Of a stretch of 64,000 bases of DNA, positions 55,195 through 63,624 are shown piece after piece (the stretch's first letter is position 1; each line of letters starts with the position of its first letter). The notes beneath the pieces were generated by a model. It saw only the letters and a list, made by a program, of their open reading frames with translations, did not search any database and was not told the origin of the DNA. Position numbers and translations under genes: made by a program. Source of the DNA: Flavobacterium chungbukense (lineage in GTDB: Bacteria > Bacteroidota > Bacteroidia > Flavobacteriales > Flavobacteriaceae); the NCBI RefSeq assembly GCF_020805785.1, contig NZ_JAJGZV010000005.1:204495-268494 (forward strand), written 5' to 3'.

Positions 55195-55570
55195 ACAACT
55201 GCTATTAATTTGGGCAATTATCTGCTCTGGAATTATTGCGTATTTTTGTCTGACAGATTCAAGCAACATTCCTGTAGTTAATTTTCCAAGTATTGATAAA
55301 ATTGTACATTTCTGTTTCCATTTTGGATTTACAATTTCTTGGATTTTGTTTTTCAAGAAAGAGCTGAAAGGAAAAGAATCAGAAGATTTTAAAGCTTATT
55401 TAATTGCCTTTATTTTTTCTGTTTTTTTTGGAATTACAATCGAAATTCTACAGAATACTATAACTGTCACAAGAGCTGCAGATGTTACAGATATTTTGGC
55501 AAATGCACTTGGTGCTGTGATCGCTGTTTTTTCGGCAATCGCGTTTAGGAGACAAATCAATAAAATATAA
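55187..55570 (+). CDS. VanZ-like family membrane protein
   Basis: The 127-residue protein has four predicted transmembrane helices. It has the VanZ-like signature DKIVHFCFHFGFTISWIL after a first helix with a Thr-Asp-Ser turn, and ends with ADVTDILANALGAVIAV. Start is GTG at 55187, inside the last codons of gcvH. VanZ itself affects teicoplanin resistance by an unknown route; function here is not known. A perfect hairpin terminator follows at 55574. Confidence 0.85.
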   Translation: MPKQLLLIWAIICSGIIAYFCLTDSSNIPVVNFPSIDKIVHFCFHFGFTISWILFFKKELKGKESEDFKAYLIAFIFSVFFGITIEILQNTITVTRAADVTDILANALGAVIAVFSAIAFRRQINKI

Positions 55571-55573
55571 TAT

Positions 55574-55597
55574 AAACCCACTTCGGTGGGTTTTTTT
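55574..55597 (+). terminator. Terminator after the gcvH-VanZ unit
   Basis: AAACCCAC pairs with GTGGGTTT around TTCG, an extra-stable tetraloop, followed by a T run. Confidence 0.9.
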
Positions 55598-55646
55598 GTA
55601 CAATAAAATCAAGCTTTTAAAAGCTGTGTTTTTTGAATATAAAATG

Positions 55647-55654
55647 TACTTTTG
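55647..55654 (+). promoter_or_regulatory. -7 promoter element of deoC
   Basis: TACTTTTG matches TAnnTTTG and lies 27 bp before the ATG at 55682. It overlaps a TTG that would otherwise extend the frame, which supports the shorter start. Confidence 0.55.
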
Positions 55655-55681
55655 TGCTGGTTTTCTGCAATTTCAATCATT

Positions 55682-56425
55682 ATGAATGTAAAACAATATT
55701 TAGATTCTACCTATTTAAAAACAGCTTCTCAAGCTGGACTGTCTGAGGCAGAAAATGCTCTAGTGGTTAAAAATGCCATTATAGAAGCAATAAAGGAAGA
55801 ATTTAAATTGATTATGATTCGTCCGGAATATGTGGCAATGGCAAAACAAATGATTGCAGATGCTAAATCTGTTTTGTTGGTTGGAACTGTTATTGATTTT
55901 CCAGAAGGAAAGTCTAATCTGGAAACTAAAATAAAAGAAGCCAATGAAGCCATTGCAAACGGAGCTGACGATTTAGATTTTGTTTGTAATTACGAAGCTT
56001 TTAAAAATGGAGAAATAGATTTAATAAAAAATGAAATCTTAATTGGAACTCAGATTGGTTTAGCTCATAATAAAACAGTAAAGTGGATTATTGAAGTAGC
56101 GGCTTTGACAGATAAAGAGATCATACAATTATCTGCTTTGATCAAAAATGTTGTGGTATCACATTTTGATGAAGAAGATTTTTCGTCTGTATTTGTTAAA
56201 TCATCAACTGGATTTTATAAAACCGAAAATGGACTTCCGAACGGAGCAACTCCTTCTTCTATAATTATAATGCTTGAAAATGCATCGCCTTTACCGATAA
56301 AAGTTGCTGGAGGTGTTCGTTCATTTGAAGAGGCAGCAGAAATGATTAGTTTAGGCGTGCAGCGAATTGGTACTTCGGCAGCAAAAGCAATTGCAAACGG
56401 ACAAGTTTCCCCAAATCAATATTAA
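55682..56425 (+). CDS. deoC: Deoxyribose-phosphate aldolase
   Basis: DeoC splits 2-deoxyribose 5-phosphate into glyceraldehyde 3-phosphate and acetaldehyde in nucleoside catabolism. The 247 residues form a TIM barrel with DSTYLKT near the N-terminus, DFVCNYEAFKNG, the Schiff-base lysine in FVKSSTGF, and IKVAGGVRSFEEA. An upstream TTG (55652) adds ten residues but lies on the promoter element, so ATG 55682 is preferred. It sits between gcvH-VanZ and the remB-like gene, 18 bp before the latter. Confidence 0.93.
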   Translation: MNVKQYLDSTYLKTASQAGLSEAENALVVKNAIIEAIKEEFKLIMIRPEYVAMAKQMIADAKSVLLVGTVIDFPEGKSNLETKIKEANEAIANGADDLDFVCNYEAFKNGEIDLIKNEILIGTQIGLAHNKTVKWIIEVAALTDKEIIQLSALIKNVVVSHFDEEDFSSVFVKSSTGFYKTENGLPNGATPSSIIIMLENASPLPIKVAGGVRSFEEAAEMISLGVQRIGTSAAKAIANGQVSPNQY

Positions 56426-56443
56426 ATAAATACCTGTATTTTA

Positions 56444-58567
56444 GTGAATAAGTTTTTTTTAGCCCTTGTTTTAATTTTTTTGTTTTTAAATGTTTCGGCA
56501 CAGCAAAATGGCAATTCTTCAATTAAGCCTGGTTTTACTGCTGAAGTGTTTCCTATTTTTCCAAATTGTGAAAATTTAGAGAACAAAAACTTAGAGAATT
56601 GTTTTTATAAAGAAGTTCAGGATTTTGTGTTTGGAAATTTTCAAATTCCTGAAAGTTTAAAAGAAAAGAAATACAAAGGAGAAGTAAAAGTTCTATTTGA
56701 AGTTGATGCTACAGGAGAGTTTAAGATAATTTATGTTTCTGCCGCAAGCGATGAACTGTCAAAAGAAGCAAAACGTGTTTTTGGAAATTTTCCAAAAATT
56801 AAACCTTCAACTTATAATGGAAAGCCGACCTATTCAAAATATACCATTTCAATTGACATACCTTTAAAGAATTCAGAGCAAATCGCTGCTGAGGCTTTGG
56901 CTGCGGCAGAAATCTTAAAGCCAATTGAAAAACCAATGACAGAATTGGATAGTATTGTTTATAAAAAATACAATAATCCAGAATTTGACAGTCGTTTAAA
57001 TATTCCATTTTCACACAGTTATTACGCTCAGTTTGATGGCGCAATGAATCAGGTTGGAAGTAATAATCATACAGCATCGAAGCCATATACGTATGAAGAG
57101 GTTTCTAAATATTATAATTTAAAAGCTGTAAATCAATCATTGCAGAAAAATGTTTCAAGTTGGTTGGGAAGAAAATGGTGGAATGAGAATATGGTTCAGA
57201 TTCAAGGTGAAGGATATTGGTTTTCTCTAAATCCGATTGTTGATTTGCAATTAGGTAAAGCTTCAGATATTGACGCATCTTACACTTATGTGAATACAAG
57301 AGCCTTGAATTTTAGAGGAGGTTTAGGAAAGCAGATTAATTTTACAACAACATTTTTTGAAAGCCAAGGAAGGTTTGCAGGATATTTTAATGATTATGCT
57401 GAATCTATTAAGCCATCAGGAGGAAACCCAGCAATAATCCCTGGAATTGGAATTGCAAAGGGTTTTAAAACAGATGCCTATGATTTTCCTTTAGCGGAAG
57501 CAAATATAACCTACACGCCAAGTAAAATTTTCGATTTGCAATTGGGTTATGGAAGAAATTTTATTGGAGATGGTTACCGTTCTCTTTTAGAAGGAGATGG
57601 CGCAAGTCCATATCCCTATTTTAAAATCAATACCAAATTTTGGAAAATAAAGTACACTAACACTTATATGTGGCTGAAAGATGTTCGTCCTGATGTAACT
57701 GTTGACAGAACTTACGCGACTAAATTTATGGCGAATCATTATTTGAGCTGGAATGTTTCGAACAGATTAAATTTAGGTTTTTTCGAATCTGTAGTTTGGA
57801 CTGATACAAATAATAGAGGTTTTGATATCAATTTTGTGAATCCAATTATTTTTTACCGTGCTGTAGAATTTGGTTCTTCTTCTCGAAGTGGAAATGCTCT
57901 TTTGGGAATTACAGGAAAATATAAGTGGAATAACAGTATTAACTTGTACTCACAGTTCTTGATCGATGAATTTTCTGTTTCTGATGTTGGAGCAGGAAAT
58001 CAAAGTTGGAAAAATAAATTCGGATTTCAGTTAGGGGCGAAATATTTCAACGCTTTCAATGTAAAAGATTTGTTGGTTCAGGTAGAATTTAACCATGTGC
58101 GCCCTTATGTATATTCGCATAGTGCCGTTATTACTAATTATGGGCATAATAACCAAAGCATTGGACATCAGTGGGGAGGTAATTTTAAAGAGCTTATCTT
58201 AATTGGGCGTTACCATAAAGGTCGTATTTTTGGAGATGCAAAATTCACTATGGGAACCAGAGGATTGGATTTTGATACAGCAAAGGATTCGTATAATTAT
58301 GGAGGCAATATTTATAAAAGTTACGACGATAATCGTCCATATGATACCGGTGTAAAAGTAGGGCAAGGAAATAAAACAAGTGTTTTTATTGCAGACATAC
58401 AAGGAGGTTATTTGATTAATCCAATGACTAATTTAAAATTATTTGGGAGTCTTATTTATCGAAATTTCGATCCGACACAAGAGACAGCGGCAACTTTTAA
58501 ACAAAGTACAACTTGGTTTAGCATAGGTTTACGTTCGGATATTTTTAACTGGTATTTTGATTACTAG
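56444..58567 (+). CDS. remB: Gliding motility protein RemB-like, exported outer-membrane protein
   Basis: The 707-residue protein starts at GTG 56444 with a clear signal peptide (MNKFFLALVLIFLFLNVSA). Residues about 30-145 resemble a TonB C-terminal-like domain (GEVKVLFEVDATGEFKIIYV). The remainder is rich in aromatic beta-strands and ends in LRSDIFNWYFDY, typical of an outer-membrane barrel. The assignment to RemB, a protein involved in F. johnsoniae motility, rests on this architecture and on the gene order sprA-gcvH-VanZ-deoC-remB as I recall it. Its molecular role is not established. Co-transcription with deoC is likely. Confidence 0.72.
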   Translation: MNKFFLALVLIFLFLNVSAQQNGNSSIKPGFTAEVFPIFPNCENLENKNLENCFYKEVQDFVFGNFQIPESLKEKKYKGEVKVLFEVDATGEFKIIYVSAASDELSKEAKRVFGNFPKIKPSTYNGKPTYSKYTISIDIPLKNSEQIAAEALAAAEILKPIEKPMTELDSIVYKKYNNPEFDSRLNIPFSHSYYAQFDGAMNQVGSNNHTASKPYTYEEVSKYYNLKAVNQSLQKNVSSWLGRKWWNENMVQIQGEGYWFSLNPIVDLQLGKASDIDASYTYVNTRALNFRGGLGKQINFTTTFFESQGRFAGYFNDYAESIKPSGGNPAIIPGIGIAKGFKTDAYDFPLAEANITYTPSKIFDLQLGYGRNFIGDGYRSLLEGDGASPYPYFKINTKFWKIKYTNTYMWLKDVRPDVTVDRTYATKFMANHYLSWNVSNRLNLGFFESVVWTDTNNRGFDINFVNPIIFYRAVEFGSSSRSGNALLGITGKYKWNNSINLYSQFLIDEFSVSDVGAGNQSWKNKFGFQLGAKYFNAFNVKDLLVQVEFNHVRPYVYSHSAVITNYGHNNQSIGHQWGGNFKELILIGRYHKGRIFGDAKFTMGTRGLDFDTAKDSYNYGGNIYKSYDDNRPYDTGVKVGQGNKTSVFIADIQGGYLINPMTNLKLFGSLIYRNFDPTQETAATFKQSTTWFSIGLRSDIFNWYFDY

Positions 58568-58683
58568 GAGTTTTAATAAGATTTTTCGAAATAATAGTGT
58601 TAAAGAATGCTGAGATCTTAGTTTGTAAAGGTTTTATTGAAAAAAATCTAATTTTATAGACCTAAATTCTACAATCTAATTTG

Positions 58684-58691
58684 TACATTTG
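58684..58691 (+). promoter_or_regulatory. -7 promoter element of the heme O synthase operon
   Basis: TACATTTG matches TAnnTTTG, 35 bp before the TTG start at 58727. Confidence 0.5.
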
Positions 58692-58726
58692 CACCACTCA
58701 AAAAAAATACACAAATATCAACGGTA

Positions 58727-59629
58727 TTGAACGCTGCAAAAAATACATTATCAATCAAATCAATATTTCTAGACTTTAAAGAGATTACTAAAGCCGGTTT
58801 GGCTATTAGTGTTTTATTCTCTTCTATAGCAGGATATTTATTAGGTGTTGATTCTGAACATCCATTTAGTTGGAGTGTTTTGGCTGTTTTGGCTATTGGA
58901 GGGTATTGTATGGTTGGAGCTTCAAATGCTTTTAATCAAGTAATTGAAAAAGATATCGATTCTTTGATGGATCGTACTAAAAATCGCCCGGTTCCTTCGG
59001 GACGTATGAGTCCAAAAGTAGCCTTATTTGTGGCGAGTCTACTTACTGTTATTGGTATAGCATTGCTGTATACCATAAATGCTAAGTCGGCGATGTTTGC
59101 TGCAATTTCTATATTCTTGTATACAAGTGTTTACACGCCATTAAAAACGGTTACTTCGCTATCTGTTTTTGTTGGTGCATTCCCTGGTGCAATTCCTTTT
59201 ATGTTAGGCTGGGTAGCGGCTACAGGAGAATTTGGTATTGAGGCAGGAACTTTGTTTTTGATTCAATTTTTTTGGCAATTCCCACACTTTTGGTCTATTG
59301 GATGGTTCTTGTATGAAGACTATGAAAAAGCAGGAATTTTTATGTTGCCTACAGGCAGAAAAGATAAAGGAACTGCATTGCAGGTTATTTTATATACAGT
59401 TTGGTTGATAATTGCATCTTTATTGCCTGTCTTAGGTTTTACAGGACAATTGTTTATTTCGCCAATTGCAGCAGTTTTAGTATTTCTTTTAGGAATCTGG
59501 ATGCTTTTTTATGCAGTAAAACTGTATAAATTAAGAACAGCGAAAGCAGCAAGAACATTAATGTTGGTTAGTGTTTCTTATATTTCGCTTTTACAGATTG
59601 TATATATAGTAGATAAATTTTTAAGATAG
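58727..59629 (+). CDS. cyoE: Protoheme IX farnesyltransferase (heme O synthase)
   Basis: The enzyme attaches a farnesyl chain to heme b, the first step to heme A for the aa3 oxidase. The 300-residue UbiA-family protein has about eight or nine helices and the prenyl-binding motifs ASNAFNQVIEKDIDSLMDRT (N-x3-D-x3-D) and YTSVYTPLKT. The start is TTG at 58727; no ATG lies close upstream in frame, and the next internal Met would cut into the first helix region. It opens an operon for oxidase subunits III and IV, 2 bp before the first subunit III gene. Confidence 0.93.
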   Translation: MNAAKNTLSIKSIFLDFKEITKAGLAISVLFSSIAGYLLGVDSEHPFSWSVLAVLAIGGYCMVGASNAFNQVIEKDIDSLMDRTKNRPVPSGRMSPKVALFVASLLTVIGIALLYTINAKSAMFAAISIFLYTSVYTPLKTVTSLSVFVGAFPGAIPFMLGWVAATGEFGIEAGTLFLIQFFWQFPHFWSIGWFLYEDYEKAGIFMLPTGRKDKGTALQVILYTVWLIIASLLPVLGFTGQLFISPIAAVLVFLLGIWMLFYAVKLYKLRTAKAARTLMLVSVSYISLLQIVYIVDKFLR

Positions 59630-59631
59630 TT

Positions 59632-60219
59632 ATGGAAATGACATTGAAAACAAATGATGAACAAGCACAAAAGTCAAAATCAGCAAAACTGATTCTGCTT
59701 TTTGCAATGGTTAGTATGACTATGATGTTCGCAGGATTAACAAGTGCATTTGTAGTAAGTAAATCAAGAGCAGATTGGTTGAAGAATTTTGAACTTCCTT
59801 CTGCATTTTATTGGAGTACAGCAGTAATTATTGCTTGCAGTGTTACTTTTCATTTGGCAAAAAAAGCCATTCAAAAAGATAATAGAAGCGCAGTAACAGC
59901 TTTGCTTTTAGGAACTTTAGCTTTAGGAATTTTATTTATAATACTGCAATTTCAAGGATTTGGACAAATTGTTGAGCAAGGGTATTATTTTACAGGACAA
60001 GGTAGTTCTATTACTACAACTTTCCTGTATGTTGTAACGGTTACACACTTGTTACACTTGGCTGGCGGATTAATTTCACTTTTAATTATAATTTATAATC
60101 ATTTTAAACAAAAATACAATTCGACTCAAACTCTTGGTATAGAACTAGGTGCGATGTATTGGCACTTTTTGGATTTATTATGGGTATATTTATTTTTATT
60201 TTTATTTTTCTTTAAATAA
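59632..60219 (+). CDS. Cytochrome c oxidase subunit III, short paralogue
   Basis: The 195-residue protein has five transmembrane helices of the subunit III fold. The final pair includes VTVTHLLHLAGGLISLLII and MYWHFLDLLWVYLFLFLFFF, which carries the WHFxDxxWVxxF signature. It lies between cyoE and a second, larger subunit III gene. Two subunit III-type genes side by side are common in Bacteroidota oxidase loci. Whether both join one enzyme is not visible from sequence. Confidence 0.9.
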   Translation: MEMTLKTNDEQAQKSKSAKLILLFAMVSMTMMFAGLTSAFVVSKSRADWLKNFELPSAFYWSTAVIIACSVTFHLAKKAIQKDNRSAVTALLLGTLALGILFIILQFQGFGQIVEQGYYFTGQGSSITTTFLYVVTVTHLLHLAGGLISLLIIIYNHFKQKYNSTQTLGIELGAMYWHFLDLLWVYLFLFLFFFK

Positions 60220-60229
60220 GAAAAAAACG

Positions 60230-60237
60230 TAAATTTG
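60230..60237 (+). promoter_or_regulatory. Possible internal -7 element before the larger subunit III gene
   Basis: TAAATTTG matches TAnnTTTG, 24 bp before the ATG at 60262. No -33 TTTG is evident, so it may only boost expression within the operon. Confidence 0.4.
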
Positions 60238-60261
60238 GGAACTTTTTAACGAATATCTTTT

Positions 60262-61248
60262 ATGGGAGCGACAGTTACTACTGCAAACAACGACGAAAAA
60301 ACTTGGGGAGGCGGTCATGAGATCCAGCCACTAGGATCAAGTTATGGTAAAATGATGATGTGGTTTTTTATCGTATCAGATGCCTTAACATTCTCTGGAT
60401 TTCTAGGAGCTTACGGTTTTTCTAGATTTAAATTTATTGAAACTTGGCCTTTGGCTGATGAAGTGTTTACTCACTTTCCATTTATGCATGGTGTTCCGGC
60501 TCCAATGTATTATGTAGCATTAATGACTTTTATTTTGATCTTTTCTTCTGTAACAATGGTTTTAGCTGTTGATGCAGGACACCAATTGAAAAAGACAAAA
60601 GTTGCAATCTATATGTTTTTGACTATTATTGGAGGTATTATTTTCGTTGGTTCTCAAGCTTGGGAATGGAAAAACTTCATTAAGGGTGAATATGGAGCAG
60701 TTGAAACTGTTGGAGGAAGTTTACTTCAATTTGTTGATAAAGACGGAAAAAGAGTTGCTTTAGCTGATTTCGCTGTAAAATTACCTGAACAAAGAGAGGC
60801 TTTAACTAGAAGTCATTCAACTTGGTTTATGGAAGATGCTCAATCACTTCCAACTTACACAGTTGCTGAAGTTCAAGCTGGTTTTAAGGCACATCCTGAA
60901 ATTTTAATTAGAACAGAAAAACTTACTGATAAAAAGAAAAAGACTGTTTTATCTAGAGAAGAATCTGAAACTCATTTAGCTACCGCTAAATATGTTGTTG
61001 AAGGTGCTAACTTGATTAGAAACGAATACGGTAATAAATTATTTGCTGATTTCTTCTTCTTTATTACAGGTTTCCACGGATTCCACGTATTATCTGGAGT
61101 TATTATCAATATCATTATTTTCTTCAATGTATTATTAGGTACTTACGAGAAAAGAAGAAGCTACGAAATGGTAGAAAAAGTTGGATTATACTGGCATTTT
61201 GTAGATTTAGTTTGGGTATTTGTATTTACAGTTTTCTATCTAGTTTAA
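60262..61248 (+). CDS. coxC: Cytochrome c oxidase subunit III with a large internal insertion
   Basis: The 328-residue protein has the subunit III helices with SWEWKNF-like and FFITGFHGFHVLSGVIINI segments and ends with YWHFVDLVWVFVFTVFYL. Between the helix at about 115-135 and the helix at about 260 lies an insert of about 120 soluble residues (GEYGAVETVGGSLLQFVDKD to TAKYVVEGANLIRNEYG). It is rich in Lys and Glu and absent from ordinary subunit III. It probably forms an extramembrane domain on the oxidase. The gene is followed 19 bp later by subunit IV. Confidence 0.92.
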   Translation: MGATVTTANNDEKTWGGGHEIQPLGSSYGKMMMWFFIVSDALTFSGFLGAYGFSRFKFIETWPLADEVFTHFPFMHGVPAPMYYVALMTFILIFSSVTMVLAVDAGHQLKKTKVAIYMFLTIIGGIIFVGSQAWEWKNFIKGEYGAVETVGGSLLQFVDKDGKRVALADFAVKLPEQREALTRSHSTWFMEDAQSLPTYTVAEVQAGFKAHPEILIRTEKLTDKKKKTVLSREESETHLATAKYVVEGANLIRNEYGNKLFADFFFFITGFHGFHVLSGVIINIIIFFNVLLGTYEKRRSYEMVEKVGLYWHFVDLVWVFVFTVFYLV

Positions 61249-61267
61249 TTTTTAGAATTTAATTATT

Positions 61268-61618
61268 ATGTCACACGAGCACGTATCAAATACAAAAAGA
61301 ATCTGGTTTGTTTTTGCATTACTTTCAGTAGTAACTACAGTAGAAGTTATTTTAGGTATCTACAAACCTGCATCATTAGAATTTACTCATTTCATTGGTT
61401 TGAATTTGTTAAACTGGATTTTCTACATCCTTACAATTTTCAAAGCATATTATATTGTATGGGCATTTATGCACATGGAAGGTGAAAAAAGCGGCCTTAG
61501 ATGGTCTGTTGTATCATCAGTTGTCTTCCTTGTTTTATATTTATTGTTTATTCTGTTAACAGAAGGACATTATATTTATGGGGTTTTTAAAGATTCTACT
61601 ATTAAATGGAATTTTTAA
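61268..61618 (+). CDS. Cytochrome c oxidase subunit IV family protein
   Basis: The 116-residue protein has three transmembrane helices: IWFVFALLSVVTTVEVILGI, a central helix with IFYILTIFKAYYIVWAFMHM, and LVLYLLFILLTEGHYIYG. The AFMHMEGEKSGLRW loop matches the prokaryotic subunit IV (caa3/CyoD-like) pattern. It is a small structural subunit completing the oxidase encoded by coxBA and coxC. A terminator follows at 61641. Confidence 0.9.
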   Translation: MSHEHVSNTKRIWFVFALLSVVTTVEVILGIYKPASLEFTHFIGLNLLNWIFYILTIFKAYYIVWAFMHMEGEKSGLRWSVVSSVVFLVLYLLFILLTEGHYIYGVFKDSTIKWNF

Positions 61619-61640
61619 CATGATATTAATTCGAAAAGAG

Positions 61641-61664
61641 TCCCGATAACATCGGGATTTTTTT
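61641..61664 (+). terminator. Terminator of the cyoE-cox operon
   Basis: TCCCGAT pairs with ATCGGGA around AAC and is followed by a T run that merges into the next promoter. Confidence 0.85.
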
Positions 61665-61671
61665 ATTTTTG
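61664..61671 (+). promoter_or_regulatory. -7 promoter element of the SCO cluster
   Basis: TATTTTTG matches TAnnTTTG. It begins inside the terminator T run and lies 25 bp before the ATG at 61697. Confidence 0.5.
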
Positions 61672-61696
61672 TACCTCAATTATTTCTGTTAATACA

Positions 61697-62338
61697 ATGA
61701 AAAAAAATATAGTTCTATTTGTGCTTTTTGTTCTTCCAATTGTAGCTTATTTGTTTTTTGCTTCGGGCGTAAATAGTTTTACAACACTTCCTGTAATTAC
61801 ACCTAAGGTAAATGATTTCGGTAATTGGAAATCGTTAAACGGAAATAAAGTTTCTCTTGATAAAAAAATTACGGTACTAGGTTTTTCAGGTTCTAATATT
61901 CTTGAAAATAGAGGGAATTATTTCAACTTAAACGAAAAAATCTACAAACGTTATAATGGCTTCGAAGATCTTCAGTTTGTAGTTCTATGTCCGCTTGGAA
62001 CAGAAAAAGAGGCTCAAAAAATTATTGATGCATTATCTCCTTTTACAGATGTTAAAAACTGGAACTTCGTTTTTGCATCAAATGAAGAAATTCAAAATTT
62101 TTATGATCAGCTTCACTTAAAAGAAAAACTAAATAAAAATCTTGGTACTTCAAATGTTTACATTATTGATAAAGAACGTAATCTAAGAGGAAGAAAAGAT
62201 AAAAAAGAATACAAGGAAGGTTATGATACCTTTCATCCATCAGAGTTGAGTAATGAGATGCTGGATGATTTTAAAATAATCCTTTATGAGTATAGAGCAG
62301 CTTTAAAGAAAAATCATAATGCCACAAAACAACTTTAA
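61697..62338 (+). CDS. SCO-like membrane-anchored protein without the copper-binding cysteines
   Basis: The 213-residue protein has one N-terminal membrane anchor (about 4-24) and a periplasmic thioredoxin-like domain. Its secondary-structure order parallels the SCO protein encoded 11 bp downstream: KKITVLGFSGSNILENRGNY aligns with the SCO strand that carries CPSICP, and VYIIDKERNLRGRKDKKEYK aligns with its last strand pair. The CxxxC is absent; only one cysteine (FVVLCPLG) remains. It is therefore unlikely to load copper by the SCO route. The assignment is my own structural comparison, not a family I can name. Confidence 0.65.
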   Translation: MKKNIVLFVLFVLPIVAYLFFASGVNSFTTLPVITPKVNDFGNWKSLNGNKVSLDKKITVLGFSGSNILENRGNYFNLNEKIYKRYNGFEDLQFVVLCPLGTEKEAQKIIDALSPFTDVKNWNFVFASNEEIQNFYDQLHLKEKLNKNLGTSNVYIIDKERNLRGRKDKKEYKEGYDTFHPSELSNEMLDDFKIILYEYRAALKKNHNATKQL

Positions 62339-62349
62339 AATCATTTATA

Positions 62350-63036
62350 ATGTTTAAGAATAAATCATATATCGGAATCTCTTTTATCATTTTGATTTTT
62401 GGGATTTACGCCATTCCTAAGATAGTTGATCGTATTAAAAATGATGATATTGTAAAAGGAAATCGATTGGACAATGTGGGAGCCAAAGCTTCAAAAGAAA
62501 CAAAACTTTTGACTATTGGTCCAGCTCCAAAATTTGAATTGAAAAATCAGGATAATGTAAAAATATCTAATGAAAGTTATAAAGGGAAAGTATATGTACT
62601 TGAATTTTTCTTTACAACTTGTCCGTCAATTTGCCCAAAGATGAACATGAGTATGCTGGAAATTGAAAAAACTTTTTTTGGAAATCCTAACTTCGGAATC
62701 GTTTCTATAACAATTGATCCAAAACATGATACGCCGCAAGTTTTAAAAGATCATGCTAAATTACTAGGAGTAAAATCTTCAAACTGGAATTTCTTAACTG
62801 GTGATAGAGATGTAATAATGAATTTATCTAATAAAGGATTTAATCTTTATGCAGGAGCAAACGATAAAGTAAGTGGCGGATTCGAACATTCAGGTCTGTT
62901 TGCTTTAATTGATAAGGATGGAAATATTCGTTGTAGAAAAGATGAATTCGGGAATCCTAATATTTATTATGACGGTTTAGATAAAAAAGGAGTACGAGAT
63001 ATTCAAGAGGATATTAAAATTTTATTAGCAGAATAA
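62350..63036 (+). CDS. SCO1/SenC family copper chaperone
   Basis: SCO proteins deliver copper to the CuA centre of oxidase subunit II or reduce its cysteines. The 228-residue protein has a single N-terminal anchor (about 8-25), then a thioredoxin fold with the copper ligands C91 and C95 in TTCPSICPKM and H180 in GGFEHSG. Its place directly downstream of the oxidase subunit genes fits that job for CoxB (25036). It is followed by the DUF420 gene with almost no gap. Confidence 0.93.
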   Translation: MFKNKSYIGISFIILIFGIYAIPKIVDRIKNDDIVKGNRLDNVGAKASKETKLLTIGPAPKFELKNQDNVKISNESYKGKVYVLEFFFTTCPSICPKMNMSMLEIEKTFFGNPNFGIVSITIDPKHDTPQVLKDHAKLLGVKSSNWNFLTGDRDVIMNLSNKGFNLYAGANDKVSGGFEHSGLFALIDKDGNIRCRKDEFGNPNIYYDGLDKKGVRDIQEDIKILLAE

Positions 63037-63039
63037 GTG

Positions 63040-63624
63040 ATGGAAGATAATTCTTTAGAAAAAAAATATAATAAATTAATTGTTGCAGTTTCAATTGTAA
63101 TTCCAGTTGTTGTTGCAATTTTGTTTGGGGTTAAGCTTAAAGATTTTGGTTTTAATGTGGAGCCATTGTCATTTTTGCCTCCAATCTATGCTACTACCAA
63201 CGGAATCACGGCTATTGTTTTGGTTTGGGCAGTTTTGGCAATTAAAAACGGAAAACAAAAATTACACGAAAGGCTGATGACTTTTGCAATTGCACTGTCG
63301 GTAGCTTTTTTAGTTATGTATGTTGCTTATCATATGACTGCAGATTCTACTAAATTTGGAGATTCTAATCATGATGGTATTCTTGATGCAATAGAGAGTG
63401 CTAAAGTTGGATCGCTGCGTTTGGTTTATTTTGTTATTCTGATAACGCATATTTTGCTATCAATTGCAATTATCCCCCTTGTATTAATTACCTATGTTAG
63501 AGCTCTTGGACAACGATTTGATAAACATAGAAAAATAGCTAGAATCACTTTTCCAATTTGGCTTTATGTTGCCGTAACAGGGGTTGTAGTATTTTTAATG
63601 ATTTCTCCTTACTATGCACACTAA
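63040..63624 (+). CDS. DUF420 family membrane protein with an EF-hand-like loop
   Basis: The 194-residue protein starts at ATG 63040 (MEDNSLEKKY); a GTG one codon earlier is also possible. It has five transmembrane helices and the DUF420 features LPPIYATTNGITAIVLVWAV and FVILITHILLSIAIIPLVLI. DUF420 (YozB/CtaM-related) members are linked to cytochrome oxidase assembly. Between two helices, at 63361-63396, it contains a stretch whose acidic residues fit an EF-hand calcium loop at positions 1, 3, 5, 6, 9 and 12 (DSNHDGILDAIE). The next gene overlaps its end by 11 bp. Confidence 0.85.
   Translation: MEDNSLEKKYNKLIVAVSIVIPVVVAILFGVKLKDFGFNVEPLSFLPPIYATTNGITAIVLVWAVLAIKNGKQKLHERLMTFAIALSVAFLVMYVAYHMTADSTKFGDSNHDGILDAIESAKVGSLRLVYFVILITHILLSIAIIPLVLITYVRALGQRFDKHRKIARITFPIWLYVAVTGVVVFLMISPYYAH

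Noticed and set aside
55652..55681. TTG start extending DeoC by ten residues
   Set aside because: It overlaps the TACTTTTG promoter element, and the extension is not part of the aldolase fold.
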